Notes under the pieces: generated by a model | Seen by the model: only the letters and a program-made list of their open reading frames with translations | Databases searched by the model: none | Told to the model about the DNA's origin: nothing | Shown here: positions 21,407 through 29,281 of the stretch, in pieces | Position numbering within the stretch: the first letter of the stretch is position 1 | Layout: each line of letters begins with the position of its first letter | Program-made: the position numbers and the translations under genes | NCBI GenBank assembly: GCA_003662305.1 | Contig: QMXU01000001.1 | Coordinates: 1-30,820, forward strand | DNA: 30,820 bases | Origin: Candidatus Hecatellales archaeon | GTDB lineage: Archaea; Thermoproteota; Bathyarchaeia; Hecatellales; Hecatellaceae | Reading direction: 5' to 3'

Positions 21407-21951
21407 TACACGCCTTTCTCCTTCAAGCCTTTAACCTTGTCTGTTTTCGAGAGGTTTCTTATTCTTTCAACTCCTCCTATCTGCTTAATGTAGCGGGCTA
21501 CGGATTTCGGGACAAGCCTCTCCCAGTTTCCACCGTTCAGTATCCGGTCGCGAACGTAGGTTGCAGAGTAAACATCCCGCTTGTAGAACCTTATGTTTTC
21601 AACTTTGAAGCCTGCCTCCATGAACAGTTGGCAGCTTAGAGGGTCGTTGGTGAAAACCGTGTTGAAGCCTGGCGTGTAGGCTAGAACCTGGGCTACCCAT
21701 ATGCTGTGAACTTGGGTGTCCGGTATCGGTATAACAGTGTACAGGCGCCTGTCAACGCCAGCCTCGTCTAGGGCAAGCCTGAGCATGGTGAAGCGTTCTC
21801 CAGCTGTGAAAGGGTTTTCAGGCTCATGGCTGAACTGGGCGCTTCCAATCCCTATGATAAGCTCGTCCACTCTTTCAAGAACATAGTTTACAGCGTAAAC
21901 GTGCCCGCGGTGGACAGGCTGAAACCTGCCTACATACAGTCCTACGGTCAT
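21403..21951 (-). CDS. nadM: Nicotinamide-nucleotide adenylyltransferase
   Basis: Makes NAD+ from NMN and ATP. The 182 residues have GLYVGRFQPVHRGHVYAVNYVL, holding the HxGH-type nucleotidyltransferase motif (HRGH), IIGIGSAQFSHEPENPFTAGERFTML, and YSATYVRDRILNGGNW, the ISSTxxR-type site. Archaeal NadM is usually 165-190 residues, so it is full length. ATG 21951. It converges on the DUF62 gene with a four-base overlap. Confidence 0.95.
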   Translation of the reverse strand: MTVGLYVGRFQPVHRGHVYAVNYVLERVDELIIGIGSAQFSHEPENPFTAGERFTMLRLALDEAGVDRRLYTVIPIPDTQVHSIWVAQVLAYTPGFNTVFTNDPLSCQLFMEAGFKVENIRFYKRDVYSATYVRDRILNGGNWERLVPKSVARYIKQIGGVERIRNLSKTDKVKGLKEKGVY

Positions 21952-22001
21952 CCCTTAAACGCTCCCCCAAAAATAGGGCTGAAAGACCGTTTTAAAGTTA
22001 A

Positions 22002-23087
22002 CTATCCTATAAACCTGTTTCTCAGCCCAACGCCCCGGCAGGTTATGGTGGAGGTTTCGCCAAGCTTGCCTTCCACCTTAAACTCGACTTCCATAAACCT
22101 TTTGCAGACTTCTATGGCTGTAAGCGTGTGAAGGGAAAGCTTAGCAGCTCTAATCTTCGATTCCCCCTCGGCAAGAGCCATCCAGACTATAAGCTGGTCT
22201 GCCAGATGCGTGTCAACAGGGGCGCCGGTTCTAACCTGAGAGATAAGCTTTTCAGCAGCTTCAGCTCCAACCCTTTCAGCAGGTTTTCCACGTTCGCCTA
22301 GGCTGTCAGCCGCCATGAGGACGCCGTCCTCAAACTCGGCTATGAGGATAATCCCGCAGCCTGGGCTTACAGAGCACTTCGAGTTTTCATGCTGGAGGGT
22401 TTCAACTTCGAAGGACGGTTTGCTGTAGCCTGCCGCTTCAAGAAGCCTTCTGGCTGCGGAGGCCATTCGCTCGGATACGTGGCGGGGAAGCCTGCAGCTG
22501 TAGGATATTCCCTTAATACTGGCTACTTTGGCTTGGGATAGGATCTCTATGGGCTTCAGGGACTTGACGGGTTTGAAAAAGGCTTTAACGTCTCCTCCCC
22601 CCTGAGGGTAGAAGCCTCTTCTGACAACTTCAATCCGCCCTTCGAAGCCCATACGTTTAAGCGTTGGCAGCAGAACCTCTCTGACGTATTCGACTGGCGG
22701 AGACCATTTGGTGTTCGTTCCTCCAACTATTTCAAGCTCTACGGGTGAAGGCGCGTAGGCTGCTACGGGAGCCAAGGCCTGAAGGATAAGCGTTATACTT
22801 CCGGCGCTTCCAACGTCGAAGGAGAAGCTTCCTCCCTTAATGGCTTTAGGGTTGAAGCCTACTTCAAGGGAGCTCACTTCTAAACCTTCAACCTCAGCGT
22901 CTGTAAGCATTACAACGGTTTTTATGGCTGCGAGATGCTGAAGCCTGAGCCCGGGAGGGTTACGTCTGGCCCTGACGTTGAAAACCCTCACAGGCCTGCC
23001 TGTTAAAGCTGAGAGGGCTGCAGAGGTCCGTAAAATCTGTCCTCCGCCTTCCAACATGCTTCCGTCGATTTCAACTCTTCCAGCCAA
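22002..23087 (-). CDS. rtcA: RNA 3'-terminal phosphate cyclase
   Basis: Converts RNA 3'-phosphate to a 2',3'-cyclic phosphate through an adenylylated His. The 361 residues start MAGRVEIDGSMLEGGGQILRTS, have NPPGLRLQHLAAI, GGTNTKWSPPVEYVREVLLP, GFYPQGGGDV and, near the C-terminus, THLADQLIVWMALAEG with the adenylylated His, so the active site looks complete. The start is TTG 23087 after a 20-base gap from hjc. The gene is followed by nadM on the same strand after about 50 bases. The link with hjc and aIF6 in one run suggests an RNA/DNA housekeeping operon. Confidence 0.95.
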   Translation of the reverse strand: MAGRVEIDGSMLEGGGQILRTSAALSALTGRPVRVFNVRARRNPPGLRLQHLAAIKTVVMLTDAEVEGLEVSSLEVGFNPKAIKGGSFSFDVGSAGSITLILQALAPVAAYAPSPVELEIVGGTNTKWSPPVEYVREVLLPTLKRMGFEGRIEVVRRGFYPQGGGDVKAFFKPVKSLKPIEILSQAKVASIKGISYSCRLPRHVSERMASAARRLLEAAGYSKPSFEVETLQHENSKCSVSPGCGIILIAEFEDGVLMAADSLGERGKPAERVGAEAAEKLISQVRTGAPVDTHLADQLIVWMALAEGESKIRAAKLSLHTLTAIEVCKRFMEVEFKVEGKLGETSTITCRGVGLRNRFIG

Positions 23088-23107
23088 GATTCAGCTCTCC
23101 CAGGTTT

Positions 23108-23518
23108 TTAGCTGAACATGTTTTCAAGTTTTCCTGTTACCAGGGCTTCTGGGGTGAAGCCTCTTCTTAACGCTTCCCTCAGGGTAAGCTTGAAGCCTCT
23201 GCCAGTTCTTTTAAGCCCTTCAGCCTCCACGAGAAGCCATCCTCTTTTCCTATGTTTAAACTTAACCGCTAGGAGAGGTTTCGCCCCGAACCTTCTTGAG
23301 AACCTTAAAAGCTGCGCCACAGATTCCTCCCCTAAATACAAGGTTTCACGACTTGTAGTTTTAACCTCTAAGGCTACGATAAAGCCTTTACGTCCAGCCA
23401 GAAGGTCAGGCCTGTCAAGCTTGGTTCTCGAGCCTGACGCTGGAGCACGCAGCACCGCGAAGCCAAGCCTGTCAAGGATTCTGACCAGCTCCCTTTCCTC
23501 CCTGACACCCTTACTCAA
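23108..23518 (-). CDS. hjc: Holliday junction resolvase Hjc
   Basis: Cuts four-way DNA junctions during recombination. The 136 residues have the nuclease fold signature: REERELVRILDRLGFAVLRAPASGSRTK, then RPDLLAGRKGFIVALEVKTTSRETLYL with the D-x(n)-E-x-K catalytic triad. Length is typical (about 130). The C-terminal part VTGKLENMFS goes a little beyond the fold. TTG 23518 start, 15 bases after the aIF6 stop, with no separate promoter visible. Confidence 0.93.
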   Translation of the reverse strand: MSKGVREERELVRILDRLGFAVLRAPASGSRTKLDRPDLLAGRKGFIVALEVKTTSRETLYLGEESVAQLLRFSRRFGAKPLLAVKFKHRKRGWLLVEAEGLKRTGRGFKLTLREALRRGFTPEALVTGKLENMFS

Positions 23519-23533
23519 ACCTGGTTCCCCTTT

Positions 23534-24190
23534 TCACTCGAAGATTGTGGAAACAGTCATAAGCTCTGGACCTGTCGTCAGGGAGCCTACCAGCACCGCA
23601 CGGCTGTTGCCAACTATCCCGCTGGAAACGTAGGATACGCCTCCGTTAACCGTTCCAACTCCAACCCTAACCTTTAAAACTTCTGACACAAGTTTAAGCT
23701 CCTCATCGGAGGCTTGAGGGTGAAGCATAGCCCCACGGTTGGTTGCAGCAGCCATAGAGCCTGGCAGCGGTATGCCCGCCACGCTTCCATGAACAGCTTC
23801 AACTCCAAGCACGTCTTCAACGGTTGCAAGCCCCCGTTTACCCAGTAAAGGCGAAACCACAGCTCCAACGTCGTTGGCTAGAATCAGGTTTCCAGCTGAG
23901 GTATACTTGCTTTTAAGCCTTTTAACTTCAACCTTGAGTTTTTCCCTCAGCAGTTTTTCCTCCTCGCTGGTTATGTAGTGAGGTATCAGCAGGCCTTTAG
24001 AGTTGGCAGCTGAGAGCACACCTATAAGCTTCGAGTAGCCTAAGTCCAAGCTTACGACTTTAACTCCGAGGAAGCGGCTTACCCTTTCAAGTTTCCTTTC
24101 AGGGATTCCCTCCGGGAAAATGGCATAGCTATCAGTAGCCCTAGCGAAAACCCCTATGTTTGGACTTCCCATAACGTTTGCACGGGTCAC
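23534..24190 (-). CDS. eif6: Translation initiation factor aIF6
   Basis: Binds the 50S subunit and prevents early joining of 30S; also acts in 60S/50S biogenesis. The 218 residues consist of repeated pentein units: GSPNIGVFARATDSYAIFPEG, IPHYITSEEEKLLREKL, TSAGNLILANDVGAVVSPLL and GTVNGGVSYVSSGIVGNSRAVLVG, which match archaeal aIF6. Start GTG 24190 suits family N-termini; an ATG six codons later is an alternative. Usual archaeal partners L31e, L39e and LX were not found beside it. Confidence 0.94.
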   Translation of the reverse strand: MTRANVMGSPNIGVFARATDSYAIFPEGIPERKLERVSRFLGVKVVSLDLGYSKLIGVLSAANSKGLLIPHYITSEEEKLLREKLKVEVKRLKSKYTSAGNLILANDVGAVVSPLLGKRGLATVEDVLGVEAVHGSVAGIPLPGSMAAATNRGAMLHPQASDEELKLVSEVLKVRVGVGTVNGGVSYVSSGIVGNSRAVLVGSLTTGPELMTVSTIFE

Positions 24191-24402
24191 AGTTAACTCC
24201 CTGACCCTCCATCACCCCCACCACAAACCTTCGAATGGTGAAGGCTTCAACCTTCAAAAAGGATTTTCGCAGCTTAAATAATTTCCCTTTTCTAGGTGGC
24301 TTACTTTCAGAGCCGCCGTAGGAAAGCCTGAAGAGCGTTGTAACCCCTGAAATAGGGCTTATAGAAAGCTAAATAGCCTTCTTTAAACCGTTAATAAAGG
24401 TA
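24191..24402. other. Divergent intergenic region
   Basis: About 210 bases between aIF6 and the membrane exporter. The plus strand has two TATA-like sequences near 24368-24376 (GCTAAATAG) and 24382-24389 (TTTAAACC) for the exporter. I see no small ribosomal protein gene and no RNA gene. Confidence 0.4.
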
Positions 24403-24909
24403 GTGTATAAAGCTATGTTCGGCTCAGGCTTAGACATTCACCTCACGGTTTTCTTTCTGTCCCTTATACCAAGCTTCGAGGGAAGATACGCCCTAGTCTT
24501 CGGGATTTTCAGCGGCTTAAGCCCTTCGACGGCTATGGCTGTGGCTACGGCGGGAATACTTGTGCTTTCAATAGTTTTACCCCAAGCTTTCCCCAGAATA
24601 GATAATCTAATGTTTTGGATGCTGAAGGGTGGAAGAAGGGTTAGGGTTAAAGTGGCGTCAGCCTACCTGAACCATGTTGGAAAGGTTAGAGCCAAGGTAA
24701 GACCGTACATGGACAGGTATGGTATTCCAGGGTTAATCCTTTTCGTAGCCCTACCGATTCCCTCCTCGGGAATTTGGACTGGAGCCCTCATAGCTTACCT
24801 GCTTGGAATGGGGAAATACAAGAGCATGATAGTGCTTTTGACCGGAGGCCTCCTCTCAAACTTTATAACTTTATCCTTCACCATGCTTGGGTTCAGACTT
24901 CCAGCCTGA
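24403..24909 (+). CDS. Small multidrug export-like membrane protein (COG2426)
   Basis: Polytopic membrane protein of the Sm_multidrug_ex family, whose transport substrate is unknown. The 168 residues show about four or five hydrophobic segments, with family motifs SLIPSFEGRYALVFGIFSGL near the N-terminus and a re-entrant-like LFVALPIPSSGIWTGALIAYLLGM in the middle, then LTGGLLSNFITLSFTMLGF. A basic loop (KGGRRVRVKVASAYLNHVGKVRAKV) separates the halves. The first start is GTG 24403; ATG 24415 four codons later fits the nearer TATA box. Stands alone, convergent with rpiA. Confidence 0.88.
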   Translation: MYKAMFGSGLDIHLTVFFLSLIPSFEGRYALVFGIFSGLSPSTAMAVATAGILVLSIVLPQAFPRIDNLMFWMLKGGRRVRVKVASAYLNHVGKVRAKVRPYMDRYGIPGLILFVALPIPSSGIWTGALIAYLLGMGKYKSMIVLLTGGLLSNFITLSFTMLGFRLPA

Positions 24910-24915
24910 AACCTT

Positions 24916-25563
24916 TCAGCTGCGGCTGAGCTTTTTAACTCCGTCCTTGAAGCCTACGTAAACCTCGTGAGCCATTTCAACGAACAATCCTACCTCTACA
25001 ACTCCGGGGATGCTTTTAATTCTGCGCTCGGCCTCCCAAGGGTTATCTAGGGGACCTGTGTGAACGTCCAAAAGGAAGTTTCCATTGTCGGTTACGGTTG
25101 GACCGAGCTTTCCAGAGCCCTCCCTAAACTCGGCTCTACCGAAAATCCTTTCAAGCCTCCTCATGACGGTGGGAGCTGCGAAGGGCAGAACCTCCACGGG
25201 GATAGGCCTGCTGGAGCCAAGCTTATCCACAAGTTTTCTCCCGTCGACTATAATGGTGTAGCGTTTGGATGCAGCGGCTAGAATTTTCTCTCTCGTTAGG
25301 GCGCCTCCCCCGCCTTTGGTGAGGTTCAGCCTGGCGTCAACCTCGTCTGCACCGTCCAGCGTAATGTCGATTTCAGGATGCTCGTAAAGGCTTGAAATCT
25401 TGAGGCCGGCTTTCAAGGCTTCTAGGAGAACCTGGTAGGAGGAGGGAATACAGTAGATACGTGTTTTCCCTGCTTTCGCTTTTCTGCCCAGCTCGGTGAT
25501 GGCGTGGACCACGGTTCTGCCGCTTCCAAGCCCTACCACATCTCCGCTTTTCACAGTCTTCAC
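24916..25563 (-). CDS. rpiA: Ribose 5-phosphate isomerase A
   Basis: Interconverts ribose 5-phosphate and ribulose 5-phosphate, the pentose made or used by the hexulose-phosphate synthase upstream. The 215 residues from GTG 25563 include DVVGLGSGRTVVHAI (phosphate loop), DITLDGADEVD (catalytic Asp), GGGGALTREKILAAASK, and the C-terminal NFLLDVHTGPLD. The first part of the conserved N-terminal helix (RNAAREAVKTVKSG) lies before 25563, with no ATG, GTG or TTG in frame. A CTG at 25611-25609 sits eight bases after a perfect GGAGGTG at 25626-25620, so a non-canonical start there is likely. That ribosome-binding site forms a hairpin (see the feature at 25611-25626). Confidence 0.93.
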   Translation of the reverse strand: MKTVKSGDVVGLGSGRTVVHAITELGRKAKAGKTRIYCIPSSYQVLLEALKAGLKISSLYEHPEIDITLDGADEVDARLNLTKGGGGALTREKILAAASKRYTIIVDGRKLVDKLGSSRPIPVEVLPFAAPTVMRRLERIFGRAEFREGSGKLGPTVTDNGNFLLDVHTGPLDNPWEAERRIKSIPGVVEVGLFVEMAHEVYVGFKDGVKKLSRS

Positions 25564-25610
25564 GGCTTCTCTCGCAGCGTTTCTCCTAGCGTCTTCAACC
25601 CATGTTTCCA

Positions 25611-25626
25611 GGAGGTTTACACCTCC
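25611..25626 (-). promoter_or_regulatory. GNRA-capped hairpin masking the rpiA Shine-Dalgarno
   Basis: On the minus strand GGAGGT and ACCTCC form a six-base-pair stem closed by GTAA, a GNRA-type tetraloop. The stem includes the GGAGGTG ribosome-binding site of rpiA, and the loop overlaps the stop codon TAA of the preceding coiled-coil gene. Ribosomes finishing that gene would melt the hairpin and expose the site, a layout for translational coupling. Seen directly in sequence; the effect is inferred. Confidence 0.45.
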
Positions 25627-26234
25627 AATTCCATCTGCTCCAGCTTCTCCAGCTCCTTTTGAAGGTCTTCTCTAAGCCTTTCCAGCTCTTCGTCAGCCTT
25701 GCTTCTCCGCCTTACAGGTTCAGCTGCCTCCTTTTTCGGCGGTGGAGGTTTAACTTCCTTCTTAGGCGGTGCGGGAGGTGCTGGAGCTATGGGAACCTCG
25801 GCTGCGGCTTTAACTTCTAAGCCAAGCTTCTTCCTTATCTCCTCTATCTTGCTGTTTATTTCGACGAACTTTGTTTGGAACATTTTTATGAGTTCAGCAC
25901 GTGCCTCCTCAAGCTTGTGAAGGCTTAGTATGCGTTCGCTGTGCTGGATGGTTGAGTCAAGCCTTGAAAGCTGCTCTTTATATTTGGCTATGAGCTTGTC
26001 CCTCTCCTCCGAGGTGATTCTCCCAGAGGCTGCAGCCTCGAAGATTCTGGTTAAAACTTCGCCTAGGGCTTCCCTTTCAACGCTTAAAACCCGAAGCTCG
26101 CTTTCAGCCCGCTTAATCTCCTCGGTGCCTACACTCCGCTCAAACCTTAAGATGGCCGGTATCTCGAAGGGGGCTTCCTCTTCTTTCACCACAGCCTTCG
26201 GAGCTTTCGGCTTACGCCTTTTAAGAAAAAACAT
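25617..26234 (-). CDS. Coiled-coil protein with proline-rich linker, unrecognised
   Basis: I do not recognise a specific family. The 205 residues begin with a basic N-terminus (MFFLKRRKPKAPK), then a long helical region from about 35 to 140 rich in E, K, R and L (EIKRAESELRVLSVEREALGEVL, ERDKLIAKYKEQLSRLDSTI, ARAELIKMFQTKFVEINSKIEEIRKKLG). A Pro/Ala/Lys linker (PIAPAPPAPPKKEVKPPPPKK) and a short coiled coil (EELERLREDLQKELEKLEQMELEV) close the protein. No membrane segment. Layout recalls adaptor or division/chromosome-associated proteins, but nothing decides. ATG 26234 start with TTTAAATT at 26295-26288 as a possible TATA box. It is coupled to rpiA through an overlapping hairpin. Confidence 0.8.
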   Translation of the reverse strand: MFFLKRRKPKAPKAVVKEEEAPFEIPAILRFERSVGTEEIKRAESELRVLSVEREALGEVLTRIFEAAASGRITSEERDKLIAKYKEQLSRLDSTIQHSERILSLHKLEEARAELIKMFQTKFVEINSKIEEIRKKLGLEVKAAAEVPIAPAPPAPPKKEVKPPPPKKEAAEPVRRRSKADEELERLREDLQKELEKLEQMELEV

Positions 26235-26287
26235 AGGTTACCCTTCCGCTTGAAAACGCTCACAATCTTATTTTGGTTAATGAATAT

Positions 26288-26309
26288 AATTTAAAGGTTA
26301 ACTTAAATT
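26288..26309. promoter_or_regulatory. Divergent promoter region with two TATA-like boxes
   Basis: The minus strand reads TTTAAATT at 26295-26288 and the plus strand reads CTTAAATT at 26302-26309. They could drive the coiled-coil/rpiA unit leftward and the APS-kinase-like gene rightward, with leaders of about 30 and 15 bases. AT content is high throughout this gap. Assignment is by spacing only. Confidence 0.35.
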
Positions 26310-26345
26310 ACAGAGGAAAACTCGCCTGGGAAGGTAGACGTTTAC

Positions 26346-26912
26346 ATGGCTGCCGGGAAAGGTTTCGCCGTCTGGTTCACGGGCCTTCCAGGCTCTGGGA
26401 AGTCGACGTTGGCTAGGCTTACCGCTGGAAGGCTTAGAAGGCTTGGAGTGGAAACCTTCATTTTATCTTCGGACATGCTTAGAAGATACCTTACGCCTAA
26501 GCCCTCCTACAGCGAGGAGGAGAGGAAGCTCGTATACCATGTTCTAGCGGTTACAGCTAAGCTTCTAACGGATAGTGGCGTGAACGTGCTCATAGACGCC
26601 ACCGGGAACAGGAGGGCTTACCGTGAGGAAGCCAGAAGGCTGATAGGAAGGTTCGCTGAAATCTACGTGAAGTGCCCCTTAAAGCTGTGCATGGAAAGGG
26701 AGGCTAAACGCAAGAAAACTTTAGGTGCCCCCAGGAGGATATATGAAAAAGCCCTTAAGGGCGTAAGCCCCACCGTTCCAGGCGTAGGCTCACCTTACGA
26801 GGAACCCTTAAACCCTGAGCTAACCCTTGAAACGGACAGGCTTAAACCGAGGGAGGCAGCAGACTTGGCAGCAAGGTTTATAGTTAGAAGGTTCAGGCTG
26901 CGGAAAGCTTAA
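26346..26912 (+). CDS. Adenylylsulfate kinase-like P-loop protein
   Basis: Related to APS kinase (CysC), which makes PAPS for sulfation. The 188 residues have Walker A GLPGSGKST (13-21), a helix-rich core, VNVLIDATGNRRAYREEARRL, FAEIYVKCPLKLCMERE and the lid-like KTLGAPRRIYEKALKGVSPTVPGVGSPYEEP. True CysC has DGDN and FISPYR at the equivalent positions; here SSD and DATGNRRAYR stand instead, so the substrate may not be APS. No ATP sulfurylase is in the window. ATG 26346. It heads a plus-strand run with a kinase, a nucleotidyltransferase and a sugar dehydrogenase. Confidence 0.7.
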   Translation: MAAGKGFAVWFTGLPGSGKSTLARLTAGRLRRLGVETFILSSDMLRRYLTPKPSYSEEERKLVYHVLAVTAKLLTDSGVNVLIDATGNRRAYREEARRLIGRFAEIYVKCPLKLCMEREAKRKKTLGAPRRIYEKALKGVSPTVPGVGSPYEEPLNPELTLETDRLKPREAADLAARFIVRRFRLRKA

Positions 26913-26937
26913 CTAGACTTTCCAGCCTCATTATTTG

Positions 26938-28071
26938 ATGCTGTCAGCAGCCCTTCGGCTGGTGTCGGTTTTGAAAGGTTTGGCGGAGGATACGCTTACA
27001 CGGTATCTTTCATCCCTTCACGGGGCTGAAGTTAAAGTTCTATCGGTTGGAGAGTTCGGTAAGCCTGGAGAAGCTGGAAAGCTGGACTTGAAAGGTTTCG
27101 GCTACGGTAAGCCTCTCCTAGTGGATTATGAGGTTGAAGGTAAACGTTTCAGTGTCGTAGTTCAGACAATGAAGCCTGACAGCTTCGGCCATGAGCATCC
27201 AGGCGACAGGGCTCAAAGCTTAATCCTCGCCTATCAAACCTATGGCAGGCTTCCACGCCACGTTAAAGCCTTGGACGTAGGCATCTTCACCAAAAGTAGA
27301 AACATGGTTTCCCTTGGGGATTTCGAGGAGTTCTTCCTCGTCGTGGAGAAAGCTGAGGGGCGGGAATACTTCTGGGACCTGAACAGGATTGCCAGTGAGG
27401 GAAGCCTTACAAGCCTTGACCTGGAACGCTGTAAAGCCTTAGCCAGCTATGTAGCTGGCGTCCACAAGGTGAAGCATGAGGCTCCAAACCTTTACAAGCG
27501 TAGGATAAGAGAGCTCATAGGCCATGGAGAATGCATTATGGGGATCATAGACAACTACCCTGAGAAAGCTGAATTCGTCAGCCGTCAGGAACTGGAAAAG
27601 TTCGAGAAGCTTTGCGTGGGATGGAGGTGGAAGCTCAGGGGGAGGGAGCACAGGCTAAGCCAGGTTCACGGAGACTTTCACCCCTGGAACATCCTCTTCC
27701 GGGAGGGAGCAGAATTCACGGTTCTGGATAGAAGCCGTGGGGAGTGGGGTGAACCGGCTGACGACTTCTCCTGCATGAGCGTAAACTACATTTTCTACGC
27801 GCTCCAGGCCTCTGGAGGATGGAGGGAGCCCTTCAAAACCCTCTTCGAAGCCTTCGTGGAAACCTATTTGGAGGCTTCAGGAGACGAGGAGATTTTAAGG
27901 GTTTGCCAGCCTTTCTACGCTTGGAGATGCCTGGTTCTGGCAAGCCCCGTATGGTATCCGACTTTGCCTGGGAAGGTTAGGAGGACCATTATGGATTTCG
28001 CCTTGAACATGCTTGAAAGCGAGTTTTTCGACTGGAGGAATGTAGGCCAGTATCTTAAGCCTTACGGTTAA
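26938..28071 (+). CDS. Aminoglycoside phosphotransferase/choline kinase-fold protein
   Basis: A kinase-fold protein whose substrate is unknown; context suggests a sugar or polyol. Residue numbers count from TTG 26935. The 378 residues have the APH catalytic loop VHGDFHPWNILF (His245, Asp247, Asn252) and the metal-binding VLDRSRGEWGEPADDFS (Asp265 in DFG-like position). The N-terminal lobe shows VDYEVEGKRFSVVVQTMKPDSFG but no classic P-loop. TTG 26935 and ATG 26938 are both open; ATG is chosen. It lies 25 bases after the APS-kinase-like gene and nine bases before the nucleotidyltransferase start, and the linkage suggests production of a sugar 1-phosphate. It could equally modify a cell-surface glycan. 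Confidence 0.78.
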   Translation: MLSAALRLVSVLKGLAEDTLTRYLSSLHGAEVKVLSVGEFGKPGEAGKLDLKGFGYGKPLLVDYEVEGKRFSVVVQTMKPDSFGHEHPGDRAQSLILAYQTYGRLPRHVKALDVGIFTKSRNMVSLGDFEEFFLVVEKAEGREYFWDLNRIASEGSLTSLDLERCKALASYVAGVHKVKHEAPNLYKRRIRELIGHGECIMGIIDNYPEKAEFVSRQELEKFEKLCVGWRWKLRGREHRLSQVHGDFHPWNILFREGAEFTVLDRSRGEWGEPADDFSCMSVNYIFYALQASGGWREPFKTLFEAFVETYLEASGDEEILRVCQPFYAWRCLVLASPVWYPTLPGKVRRTIMDFALNMLESEFFDWRNVGQYLKPYG

Positions 28072-28080
28072 GGAGGGGGG

Positions 28081-29196
28081 ATGAAAAGTTTGAAGGCTAT
28101 TATTTTGGCTGGAGGACCTGGCACGAGGCTTAGGCCTCTAACCTGCACCAGACCTAAACTTCTGATGCCCATAGCTAACAGGGCTCTTCTAGACTGGACC
28201 TTTGAAAGGCTTTCATGGGCTGGAGTAAGCGAGGTTGTTTTAGCCGTAAACTACATGGCTGAAAGCCTGCGCAGATACTTCGGAAGGGAGAGATACGGGA
28301 TCAAAGTGAAATACTCGCTTGAACCTAAAGCCATGGGCACCGGAGGACCTATAAAGCTCTCCCAGAAGCTCATAAAACTGGAGGAAGATGAAACCCTGCT
28401 GATAATGAACGGGGACATATGGTGCGACCTAGAATTCTCAGTTCTCGAAGCCGCCCACAAGCGGAACGTTGGTAGGGGGGCGGTGACAACCATAACCCTC
28501 TACGAGGTTAAAGACGTAAGCCGCTTCGGGGTTGTAGAGCTTAAACCGGACGGCAGAATTGCAGCCTTCCACGAGAAGCCTTCGGGGAAGGTTAAAAGCA
28601 GGCTTATAAACGCTGGCATCTACGCCTCCACCAGCCAGATTTTCAGCTATATCGAGCCTAGGCGAACCTCCATGGAGCTAGAGGTCTTCCCAAGGCTTGC
28701 CAGTGAAAACCGCCTCTACGGCTTTCAGCATAAGGGTGAATGGGGGGACGTAGGAAAGTTTGAAGACTACTTGAAGGTGAACTTTAAGGTGGCTGAAGCC
28801 CTGGCTGGCGAGAAGCCTAGAATTGAAGGCTCAGCCGAATACAACTCGACGGTTAAGCTTGTTCCTCCTGTTATTCTCGGAGACGGGGTTAGGCTGGGCT
28901 CAGGCTCTAGGATAGGCCCCAACGCCATTTTAGGCCGCAACGTGAAGGTTGGAGAGAACTGTCAGATATCGAATTCGGTGGTTTTCGACGGGGTTGAAAT
29001 GGAGGACGGCTGCCTTGTTAAGGGCTCCATCCTGGGCGAAGAAGTCTTCGTTGGGAGGGAGGCTAAAATCACGGGTGGAAGCGTTGTGGGCGACCTGTCT
29101 ATAATCGCCCCTAAGGTTAAGATTTCAAGGAAGGTTTACGTCTGCCCTAGGAAGGAGGTCAATAAGCCGGCTCTCGGCCCCAAGAGAATCGTTTAA
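28081..29196 (+). CDS. Sugar-nucleotide pyrophosphorylase with left-handed β-helix
   Basis: Makes an NDP-sugar from a sugar 1-phosphate and NTP; mannose-1-phosphate guanylyltransferase or glucose-1-phosphate thymidylyltransferase-like activity. The 371 residues begin KAIILAGGPGTRLRPLT with KPxLPM-type RPKLLMPIAN, then LGTGGP-type MGTGGPIKL, NGDIWCDLEF, FHEKPSG and NAGIYAST. From about residue 255 hexapeptide-like repeats (VILGDGVRLGSGSRIGPNAILG, VGENCQISNSVVFDGVEM) form a β-helix. ATG with a strong GGAGGGGGG site just upstream. Linked with the kinase before it; the NTP/sugar choice cannot be read from the sequence. Confidence 0.9.
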   Translation: MKSLKAIILAGGPGTRLRPLTCTRPKLLMPIANRALLDWTFERLSWAGVSEVVLAVNYMAESLRRYFGRERYGIKVKYSLEPKAMGTGGPIKLSQKLIKLEEDETLLIMNGDIWCDLEFSVLEAAHKRNVGRGAVTTITLYEVKDVSRFGVVELKPDGRIAAFHEKPSGKVKSRLINAGIYASTSQIFSYIEPRRTSMELEVFPRLASENRLYGFQHKGEWGDVGKFEDYLKVNFKVAEALAGEKPRIEGSAEYNSTVKLVPPVILGDGVRLGSGSRIGPNAILGRNVKVGENCQISNSVVFDGVEMEDGCLVKGSILGEEVFVGREAKITGGSVVGDLSIIAPKVKISRKVYVCPRKEVNKPALGPKRIV

Positions 29197-29281
29197 CATC
29201 TTTGCTTTGAAAAACTTCTAATACTGGATTCGGCTAGAGGATGGTTTGCTGAATTCCTCTGGGGGCCGAGGCAGCTAAAAT

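Noticed and set aside
29197..29281. Possible small RNA between the nucleotidyltransferase and dehydrogenase genes (GAGG/CCTC pairing)
   Set aside because: Only four paired bases and no C/D, H/ACA or other RNA motif.
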